From the NCBI GenBank assembly GCA_900552915.1, contig USBS01000096.1, positions 1 through 6,348 of the forward strand: 6,348 nt of DNA, given 5' to 3'. Shown here piece by piece: positions 1 through 6,348 of the stretch. The position numbers were made by a program, and so were the translations under genes. Within the stretch, counting starts at the first letter, position 1, and every line of letters starts with the position of its first letter. This DNA is from an uncultured Sutterella sp. (GTDB taxonomy: Bacteria > Pseudomonadota > Gammaproteobacteria > Burkholderiales > Burkholderiaceae_F). The notes under the pieces were generated by a model that had not been told where the DNA came from, made no database searches, and saw only the letters and a list, made by a program, of their open reading frames with translations.

Positions 1-3000
1 CGCTCTCTCGAGTGGGCGATCTATGCGGTGCTCTGCGATGCGGCTTTTCTCGAACGAACCGAATGCGTGCGTCTTAAGCGCTATGTCGAGAGCAATTCAA
101 GTTCCGCGCTTTGGCCGTTGGTCACCCGCATTGCGGCTTTGTTTACAACCTACGGCACGTATCGCGCCGACTGGCTTTGGAATTGGGCGGGCGTTTCGGT
201 TCCGAGCGCCGATGCTGCACGCACGGCTCGCGAAGCCAAAGTGCTGTCTGCGCACCCCGACTTTGCCTGGGAACAGGCGCTCTGGAAGGAACTTTGCACG
301 CGCACGAACCCCGACGGCGGCAAACTGTGGCCCGATTCGGAGGCTTTTCTGAGCATTCCTCAGCGGTGGCTGGAGAGCATGCACAATGTCGACAAACCAG
401 AATTCAAGGCTTCGCCTCTTTATGTATTTGCCCCGCGGGAACTGCCGCCTCTGGCGCTGCCGCAGCTTCTGGCGCAGTCGCTGCGCCGCGACGTGCACCT
501 ATTTATCGAAAATCCGTCCTCGGCCTTTTGGTTCGATCCGACGGTCAAAGGCGAAGACGGCTTTGCGTGGTTTCACCGCAATGCCTCTGCCAGACGTGCG
601 CTCGTCGACCGTGTGCGCCAGTTTGTGACGCAGGATACGGCTGCGGGCGACGCTGTTCTGATGGAGGACGATTTGCCGCAGACTTCACGTGAAGCGCCGG
701 CAAACAAGACGGTGGGTTTGGAAGCGCTTGCGAACATGGTGCAGCTCAAGGCTCGTAGCGAAGAACCCCAAGATATCTATGTGCGTCCGTGTGAAGATAC
801 GCTGCTAGGGGCGCTGCAGACGGCCGTCCTGCAGGACGATCCCGGTTGTTTGCCCGGGACGCTCTCCGAGGCGGACAACTCTTTTTTGATCGTACGCGCT
901 CCCAACGCCGTTCGCGAAGTGCAGGCTTTGTGCGATTGGATTGCCGGCACGATAGAAGCTTCAAAAGAAAGCGGCCGCCCGCTTACGGCTTCGGATTTTC
1001 TCGTCGTAACGCCCGACATCGACGCCATGGCAGGCGTGATTTCCGCCGTGATGGGGTCGCGAAGCGAAGAAGAGCGTCTGAGCTACCACATCGCCGGGCA
1101 GTCCGAGCTTGACGTCAACAGCGCAGCGCGGGCGATGCTTGCGGCCATGCGTTTTGCGGGCGGAGCCGCGGTGGCTTCGGAATTTTTCGAACTCATCGAA
1201 ATGCCGGCGTTTGCTTCAATTCGTCCTCAGGCTCAGATCGACGCCAACCGCATTGCCGCCTGGCTTGCGGCTGCGGGCTACCGCTGGGGACTCACGCAGG
1301 AGCACGCGCAAAGAGCGATTGAGCGGCATCTTGCGCAAAGCGAAGGCGAGGGGCCCTTCGAGGGAACGCTCGAGCGCGCACTCGAACGCTTGGTTGCCGG
1401 AAATCTCGCCGGTCAAACGGACGCTCGTGTGGCGGGCGATGTCTTGGCTGTGGTGGGAACCGAAATTTCCGGCTTTGAGACGACCGACAGCGCCCCGGAT
1501 TCCTTCGAATTTCTGCTTTCGCTTGCTCAAGCCTTTCTTGATGCGGGCGAGATGCCCGTCAAGCAATCGCCTCAGGACTGGCTTGAAACCACGCGCCGCT
1601 TTGCCGATACGCTTTTTGCCGGCTATTCGCGCTCGACCGAAATGATTGCTTTTGTGATGCATGCGGCCTCTCTGGCGCAGACGGCAAGCGAAGAGATCGG
1701 GCAAGCCGAGATTTCATTCGACACCTGGTGCGGCGCACTTGAAAAAACACTTCGCAGCAGCAAAACCACGGTTCGTGCCACGGGCCGCATCACGTTTGCC
1801 GGAACTGGCGACTTTGCCGGGATGCCCTTTAAGTGCGTCGCGGTCATCGGACTCAACGACGGCGAGTCGTTTCCCGGCAGCTCCCGGCGCGAAGAGTTCG
1901 ATCTCACGGCCGCTCGAGTTCTGGAAAACGGCGTCGAACTCAATGCGGCGCGCCGAGGCGATCGCGATTCCCGGGAAAGCAATCGGGGCATTTTTCTCGA
2001 TTTGCTGCTTGCCGCCCGCCGACACTTCTACGTGTCTTATTCGATCGGTTCGGGTTCGGTGCCGGCCAATCCGTCGGTCGTGCTGCAGGACCTCAAGCAG
2101 GCGCTAGCAGAAAGGCTGGCCGATCCGGCCGAAATCGACCGCAAGATCACCAAAACGGTGCCGGCGCTTGCTGCTTCAGTCGAAAGCTTTGCGCCCGATA
2201 TGGGGCTCGTCCGAAGTCATAGTCCGGCGTTGGCCAAGGCGGTCAACGAGGCCGTCGACGCGCGGTTCATTCAGTCCGAAACACCCTTTGTCGACTGTCC
2301 GATTTCTGTTCAAAAAGAGGCGGTGCTTTCGGTGGAGGATCTGGCACGGTTTTTCCGCTATCCCCTCGACAGAGTGTTCAAAATTCTGGGGATCGCCGGC
2401 GAATCGGACGACAGTGTCGAAACGACGCCGATCGCGCGTTTCAGCGACGCCGATCACCTTTACAAAAGCACGGTGCGCCGCCGCATTCATGCGGCCATTT
2501 CCGGCGGCAAAAGCGCCGACGAAGTGGCCGAGGCCGCCAAATACGATCCGGCCCTGGGCGAGCAAAGCGTGCGGGATTTGTTGGTGCAAAGCACGATCGG
2601 ATCCGTTGAGCTGCTCTACAAGACGCTAGAGACGGCCATCGGAGAATGTTCCGAATCGGGAGAACTGCTCGAAGGCGGAAAACTTGAGTTCGCCGGCCTG
2701 AAAGGCGCTCCCTTTGAAGCGTTGGCCGTTCCCGCACACCGCATCGAAGAAGGCAAGGACGGCGACTTGATCGTTCGGATGATCGGGGTTTCTTCCGGAG
2801 ATCCGCTCAAGAGCTTCCTGCTTTTTGCCGCCGTCAATGTGCTCGAATACCGGCGCGGGCGTACCCCGGTGGATTTCGTGTTTGCGCAGCTTGTTAAAGA
2901 AGAACCCGTAATTGCCCGCTGGCACGTCGATTTCGAAAAGACGAACAAAGAAGACGACGGCAAGACACCGGAATTCCTGGAAAGTGTTCTCGTGAGGTTA

Positions 3001-3282
3001 CTTTCGATCGTCAACGCGCATGTCTCGGGGTATGTGCAGCTGGCGGGTCCCTACGAAGATGCCGATTCGCCGGTTTGGCGCGCAAGCGAGAACTTCGGTG
3101 AGGTGCAGGCCGACTGCGGAGAACTTGTCGGTGCTCTCGATGCGCTTGCAGGCTGGTTCAATACCGTGCCGCCTACAAAGAAATCCAGATCCAAAGCCAA
3201 CCAGACGCCGCCAAGAGAACGTTTCGCGGCGGCTGTTGAAGCGTTTGCGTCGATCACAGGCAATGACGGAGGCCAGGCATGA
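1..3282 (+). CDS. recC: RecBCD enzyme subunit RecC, 5'-truncated by the window edge
   Basis: RecC is the non-catalytic scaffold of the RecBCD double-strand-break repair complex. It splits the duplex, channels the 3' strand and scans it for Chi. The frame is open from base 1 (1093 codons plus TGA), and the first visible residues already match E. coli RecC around residue 88. The GTG at 28 is therefore not the start, and about 90 N-terminal residues lie upstream. Family matches, in codons from base 1: a YRADWL block at about 54-59; a VREVQAL block at about 304-310 (E. coli QREVEVL); a PFKCVAVIGLNDG block at about 609-621 (E. coli PFKVVCLLGMNDG); RRGDR at 652-656, with the Asp equivalent to E. 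coli D705; and SVEDLARFFRYP near 778, opening the C-terminal inactive nuclease-fold domain. Oddities are Ala at the usually conserved Arg of the MRxIPF motif (1816-1818), changed Chi-pocket residues and a short C-terminus. AddB is less likely: no Fe-S cysteine pattern or nuclease motif was seen. Confidence 0.95.
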   Translation, partial: RSLEWAIYAVLCDAAFLERTECVRLKRYVESNSSSALWPLVTRIAALFTTYGTYRADWLWNWAGVSVPSADAARTAREAKVLSAHPDFAWEQALWKELCTRTNPDGGKLWPDSEAFLSIPQRWLESMHNVDKPEFKASPLYVFAPRELPPLALPQLLAQSLRRDVHLFIENPSSAFWFDPTVKGEDGFAWFHRNASARRALVDRVRQFVTQDTAAGDAVLMEDDLPQTSREAPANKTVGLEALANMVQLKARSEEPQDIYVRPCEDTLLGALQTAVLQDDPGCLPGTLSEADNSFLIVRAPNAVREVQALCDWIAGTIEASKESGRPLTASDFLVVTPDIDAMAGVISAVMGSRSEEERLSYHIAGQSELDVNSAARAMLAAMRFAGGAAVASEFFELIEMPAFASIRPQAQIDANRIAAWLAAAGYRWGLTQEHAQRAIERHLAQSEGEGPFEGTLERALERLVAGNLAGQTDARVAGDVLAVVGTEISGFETTDSAPDSFEFLLSLAQAFLDAGEMPVKQSPQDWLETTRRFADTLFAGYSRSTEMIAFVMHAASLAQTASEEIGQAEISFDTWCGALEKTLRSSKTTVRATGRITFAGTGDFAGMPFKCVAVIGLNDGESFPGSSRREEFDLTAARVLENGVELNAARRGDRDSRESNRGIFLDLLLAARRHFYVSYSIGSGSVPANPSVVLQDLKQALAERLADPAEIDRKITKTVPALAASVESFAPDMGLVRSHSPALAKAVNEAVDARFIQSETPFVDCPISVQKEAVLSVEDLARFFRYPLDRVFKILGIAGESDDSVETTPIARFSDADHLYKSTVRRRIHAAISGGKSADEVAEAAKYDPALGEQSVRDLLVQSTIGSVELLYKTLETAIGECSESGELLEGGKLEFAGLKGAPFEALAVPAHRIEEGKDGDLIVRMIGVSSGDPLKSFLLFAAVNVLEYRRGRTPVDFVFAQLVKEEPVIARWHVDFEKTNKEDDGKTPEFLESVLVRLLSIVNAHVSGYVQLAGPYEDADSPVWRASENFGEVQADCGELVGALDALAGWFNTVPPTKKSRSKANQTPPRERFAAAVEAFASITGNDGGQA
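3268..3272 (+). promoter_or_regulatory. Ribosome binding site of recB, inside the recC 3' end
   Basis: GGAGG is a full Shine-Dalgarno core, 6 bases before the recB ATG at 3279. It decides the recB start. With the ATGA overlap of the recC stop and recB start (3279-3282), it points to translational coupling by terminating and re-initiating ribosomes. No promoter or terminator is visible between the two genes. Confidence 0.75.
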
Positions 3283-6200
3283 GCGGTCTTACAAGTTTGA
3301 ATCGAGCCGCGGGCACGTTTGATGTCAACACGGCCTCTCTTACGGGACGCTGGTTGGTGGAAGCCAGTGCCGGCACCGGCAAAACCTATGCGCTTGAGCG
3401 TATTGTCCTGCGGCTTGTGATCGAACAAGCCGTGGCGATCGACCGCGTGCTGTTGGTGACCTTTACGAATGCGGCCACAGCCGAGCTGCGCGAGCGTGTA
3501 AGAGCCTTGTTCTACAGGGCCGCAGCGGCGCTTCGCAGCGGAGACGGCACAAGCGAATTCGAGGGCATGTTCGAGAACTCCCGTGCGGCCGGACACGATG
3601 CGGCCGCACTGCTGCAAAGTGCACTCGAGCAGTTTGATGAAGCGAGCATCCTCACGATTCACGGCTTTTGCCAGAAGATGCTCTCGGAATACATCTTCAC
3701 GCGCGGCGGCGCTTATGACGTTGAATTTTCCGGCAATACGGGCCTGGCCGAGCGCGTGGTCGAGGAGTTTCTTCGCCGCGAGCTGCCGGCACTGACGCCC
3801 GAGCAGCGATCTGCGGTTTTGCAGTGGGAGTCTCTTACAAAGCTCCTTAACAAGCTCTGCGAGCTCGGACCGAGCGTCAAGGTGCATCTGTCGGCAGACA
3901 GCAAAGACACGGAGGATCCCGAACTGCAGGCGCTTTTCGAGCGTTTTATCAATGAAGCGCCCAAGCGCGTGGCCGAATTGGAGCGGATCGAAGGCGTCAA
4001 GAGCTTTTCGGCGCTGCTCACCGACATGTACGAGCTCGTTCAAAACGATCCGGCCGCGGCCGAGCGCATTCGCTCCCGCTACGACGCGGTGCTCATCGAC
4101 GAATTTCAGGACACCGATCGTGTTCAGTACCGCATTTTTCAAAATCTGTTTCTGCAGGATGTGCCGACGGCTCCCGAGAGCGTTTTCTTCGTGGGCGATC
4201 CCAAACAGGCGATCTACGCCTTCCGCGGTGCAGAACTTTCCGTTTATTTGCAAGCCCGAAACGATATCGAATCGATGAAGGGGCTCGCGGGCTTAAAAAC
4301 ACTTGACACCAACTACCGATCGACGCCTGCGCTGGTGGCAGCCGTCAACGCCTTTTTTTCGCCCTCGACGGATGAGGGGAGTTTCCAGACGCCCGACATT
4401 CGCTATGAGGATCTGAAAACCGGCGCTTCGTCGCTGCCGCTCGTACGCATCGAGGGCAAGAAGGCTTCGGTCGTTCCCGTCATGAGCCTGTGGATGGACG
4501 ACGGCTCGCTTGCCGGGCACAAGATGGATGAGGTCAAGCGAGCCGAGGCAGACAAAATGGCCGACGATATCGCGTCGCTTCTCGATGGCACCGTCTACCT
4601 CTTTCGTCACGGACTCTGGCGGCCTTTAAAGCCCGGGGACATCGCGATTTTGGTGCAAAAGCGCGTACAGGCCGATGAGGTCATAAGCCGCTTGCTTTCT
4701 CGAGGCATCCGTACGCTTATCGACGATCAAAGCAGCGTGTTTAAGACGACCGAGGCAAAGGATATTCGTACGGTGTTGGCTGCGATGCTTTCGCCCACCG
4801 ACGCCAAGCAGTTTGCCGCGGCGCGCGCCACGCGCCTTATCGGCCGAACGCTCTCCGAAATGCGTGAGAAACTCGAGACGGCGGCAGAAGATCGAGAGCT
4901 ACTTAAAACCGCCGCCGAACGCCTGCAGGTCAACGGTCCGGCTGCGGCGATCGCCTGCATTGCGCAGGCGCGGCGTATGGCCGAACGGCTCTTGCCCGTA
5001 AAGGGAGGCGCCGAACGTCTGATGAATTACGAACACCTGTCGGAACTGCTGCAGGGTGAATACCGACGGCTGGGATCAGCCGGTGCACTGCTGCGCGTTA
5101 TGCAGCGCTTGAAGTCGGTCGACACTCCCCCAGACGAACACAAGGTGAGAAAGCCGAGCGACGAGAATGTCGTGCGCATCGTTACGGTTCATGCGAGCAA
5201 GGGGCTTGAATATCCGGTGGTTTACCTGGTGCAGGCCGAAGGCATGAAGGCCGGCACGAAAGACAACAAGGCCTTTTGGATGCCCGGCTCGGGACACGAC
5301 TCCGATGTGACCGCCGCGCCTAAGCTCGATGAGGATACGACGGGGCAATCCGCTCGGAGGCTGCTGTGCGAGCGTCTGCGTCTGGCCTATGTCGCTATGA
5401 CGCGTGCCTCGTCCCGACTGGTGCTGCCGATTTTTACGTCCTCGGCAAAGCAGGGCGGCAGTTGTTGGAAGAGCACTCGAAACGCCTATCTGCAGGCGAT
5501 GACGGGGTTGGAGGCGCCGGCAGAGAAACTCACGGATTACGAGGAAATTCTCGATCGCATTTGTTCGGCGTTCGAGTCGGTCCGGGAGCGTTTCGAGTCG
5601 GCGGCGCACGCACATCCCGAGCTCACGTCTCTTGCTGCGGTTCGCGAGACGCTTGCGGCTCAGTTTAAGGATGTGAAGCTAGTCGACGCGGATGCGCTTG
5701 ATCAACCGTTCGTGGAGATTCGTACTTGCGCCGATGCGGCTGAGAGTGTCGTCGGCGCAGCCGACAGGCAATTCGTGCAGGCGCTTGATCCCGTGAGATT
5801 GACTTCGGCTTGGCATCGATCGAGCTTTACGGCGATTGCTGCCAATCTCGGTGCTCCCGTGGGCGAAGAATTCGAAGCCGAGGAGTTTGAAGGCGCCGAC
5901 GCTGTGATTGAAATCAACGAGGAGGCCGGAATTCCTGCTGCCGCTTCCGTTGAGAAGGTTGTCGAGACTCCTACGGTCGATAAGGATGAGGCGATCGCTC
6001 AGGCCGAAGCGTTTTTGAGAGGTGCGGCCGCAGGCGACTGGATGCATAAGCTTTTCGAGCGTGTGATGAATGCGCAGCCTGCTTTGCGCGACGAAGTTCT
6101 CGAGGGCATCAAGCCGGCGCTGGCCGCATCGGCATTGCTGCGTCGTGCCGATCCGGACCGTCGCGAAGCGGTGCTTGAAGCCGGAACCGATCTTATCGAA

Positions 6201-6348
6201 CGGTATGTAAAGAACACGATTCACTGCGAATTTTTTAACGCAGCGACATTCGGAGCCGCCGACGACGGCAAAGGTGCGTTCGAGTTAAACGAACTGACCG
6301 GCCGCGATCACATCTGCGAAATGCCGTTTTTGCTGTCGGTGCACAACC
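3279..6348 (+). CDS. recB: RecBCD enzyme subunit RecB, 3'-truncated by the window edge
   Basis: RecB is the 3'-5' SF1 helicase and sole nuclease of RecBCD. The frame gives 1023 codons without a stop (E. coli RecB has 1180 residues). The ATG at 3279 is chosen because GGAGG lies 6 bases upstream and it places Walker A where E. coli has it. Motifs by residue: Walker A ASAGTGKT 29-36; Ia LLVTFTNAATAELR 58-71; TIHGFC 126-131; Walker B DEFQDTD 274-280; GDPKQAIYAFRG 306-317; LDTNYRS 342-348; VTVHASKGLEYP 635-646; motif VI LAYVAMTR 702-709. Y704, V705 and T708 match E. coli Y803, V804 and T807, the last a site tied to Chi control. A WHRSSF element at 845-850 corresponds to E. coli WRVTSY before the linker. 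The nuclease domain begins with H923, equivalent to metal-binding H956. The Asp, Asp and Lys nuclease residues would fall just past the edge. Odd features are about 108 residues missing between TIHGFC and Walker B, and a linker region about 65 residues longer. Confidence 0.97.
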   Translation, partial: MSGLTSLNRAAGTFDVNTASLTGRWLVEASAGTGKTYALERIVLRLVIEQAVAIDRVLLVTFTNAATAELRERVRALFYRAAAALRSGDGTSEFEGMFENSRAAGHDAAALLQSALEQFDEASILTIHGFCQKMLSEYIFTRGGAYDVEFSGNTGLAERVVEEFLRRELPALTPEQRSAVLQWESLTKLLNKLCELGPSVKVHLSADSKDTEDPELQALFERFINEAPKRVAELERIEGVKSFSALLTDMYELVQNDPAAAERIRSRYDAVLIDEFQDTDRVQYRIFQNLFLQDVPTAPESVFFVGDPKQAIYAFRGAELSVYLQARNDIESMKGLAGLKTLDTNYRSTPALVAAVNAFFSPSTDEGSFQTPDIRYEDLKTGASSLPLVRIEGKKASVVPVMSLWMDDGSLAGHKMDEVKRAEADKMADDIASLLDGTVYLFRHGLWRPLKPGDIAILVQKRVQADEVISRLLSRGIRTLIDDQSSVFKTTEAKDIRTVLAAMLSPTDAKQFAAARATRLIGRTLSEMREKLETAAEDRELLKTAAERLQVNGPAAAIACIAQARRMAERLLPVKGGAERLMNYEHLSELLQGEYRRLGSAGALLRVMQRLKSVDTPPDEHKVRKPSDENVVRIVTVHASKGLEYPVVYLVQAEGMKAGTKDNKAFWMPGSGHDSDVTAAPKLDEDTTGQSARRLLCERLRLAYVAMTRASSRLVLPIFTSSAKQGGSCWKSTRNAYLQAMTGLEAPAEKLTDYEEILDRICSAFESVRERFESAAHAHPELTSLAAVRETLAAQFKDVKLVDADALDQPFVEIRTCADAAESVVGAADRQFVQALDPVRLTSAWHRSSFTAIAANLGAPVGEEFEAEEFEGADAVIEINEEAGIPAAASVEKVVETPTVDKDEAIAQAEAFLRGAAAGDWMHKLFERVMNAQPALRDEVLEGIKPALAASALLRRADPDRREAVLEAGTDLIERYVKNTIHCEFFNAATFGAADDGKGAFELNELTGRDHICEMPFLLSVHN
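4331..4338 (+). other. E. coli-type Chi octamer GCTGGTGG within recB
   Basis: An exact match to the E. coli Chi octamer lies on the + strand within recB, where it encodes part of an Ala-Leu-Val-Ala stretch after helicase motif IV. In E. coli this sequence switches RecBCD from degradation to RecA loading. One copy in 6.3 kb is not far above chance, and this organism's Chi may differ, so a role here is unproven. I saw no other exact copy on either strand. Confidence 0.3.

Noticed and set aside
28..30. GTG at 28 as the start of recC
   Set aside because: The frame is open upstream to base 1, and the residues encoded at 1-27 continue the match to RecC. The real start is outside the window.
3570..3640. 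Possible internal promoter or start in the 5' part of recB
   Set aside because: No -35/-10 pair or strong ribosome binding site stood out, and the coding frame with all helicase motifs continues through.
3051..4253. A 400-codon open frame on the minus strand across the recC-recB junction
   Set aside because: It is antisense to two clearly conserved genes, has no recognisable domain, has a composition typical of a reverse-strand shadow, and I saw no convincing ribosome binding site. It follows from codon bias in recC and recB.
5679..6224. Minus-strand open frame of 181 codons near the right edge
   Set aside because: It is fully antisense to the RecB linker and nuclease region, has no recognisable motif, and is a shadow frame.
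1..6348. A new defence or mobile system built around a RecB-like nuclease-helicase
   Set aside because: Both proteins match RecC and RecB along their whole visible length and in canonical order. No additional gene is present, so this is a chromosomal RecBCD locus rather than a new system.

Overview
The window holds the 3' part of recC and the 5' part of recB, read on the + strand in one continuous transcription unit. Together they encode two of the three subunits of the RecBCD (exodeoxyribonuclease V) helicase-nuclease. Both genes run off the window: recC lacks its start at the left edge and recB lacks its stop at the right edge. Nothing else is encoded. Every base lies inside one of the two genes, so there is no intergenic DNA, RNA gene, mobile element or CRISPR array.

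Layout: bases 1-3282 are recC, open from the first base, so the true start is upstream. Bases 3279-6348 are recB. The genes overlap by 4 bp (ATGA), and a GGAGG Shine-Dalgarno site for recB sits inside the end of recC. This arrangement suggests translational coupling and matched production of two subunits that work in a 1:1 complex. recD would be expected further downstream but is not visible.

Organism: a Gram-negative proteobacterium, since RecBCD with a direct recC-recB arrangement fits. The moderately high GC and the divergence from E. coli suggest a betaproteobacterium, possibly a Sutterellaceae-like Burkholderiales. That taxonomic guess rests on general impression, not on a search.

How they work: RecB is the 3'-5' helicase and carries the only nuclease domain. 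RecC has helicase and nuclease folds without the activities; it splits the strands and reads Chi. The helicase motifs of RecB are intact. Several architectural departures from E. coli stand out: substitutions at RecC positions known to affect Chi recognition, a missing RecC C-terminal tail, a much shorter RecB 1B region, and a longer linker towards the RecB nuclease. I found no previously undescribed system. The interest lies in a divergent RecBCD. Comparisons with E. coli use the E. coli proteins as I recall them, aligned by eye.
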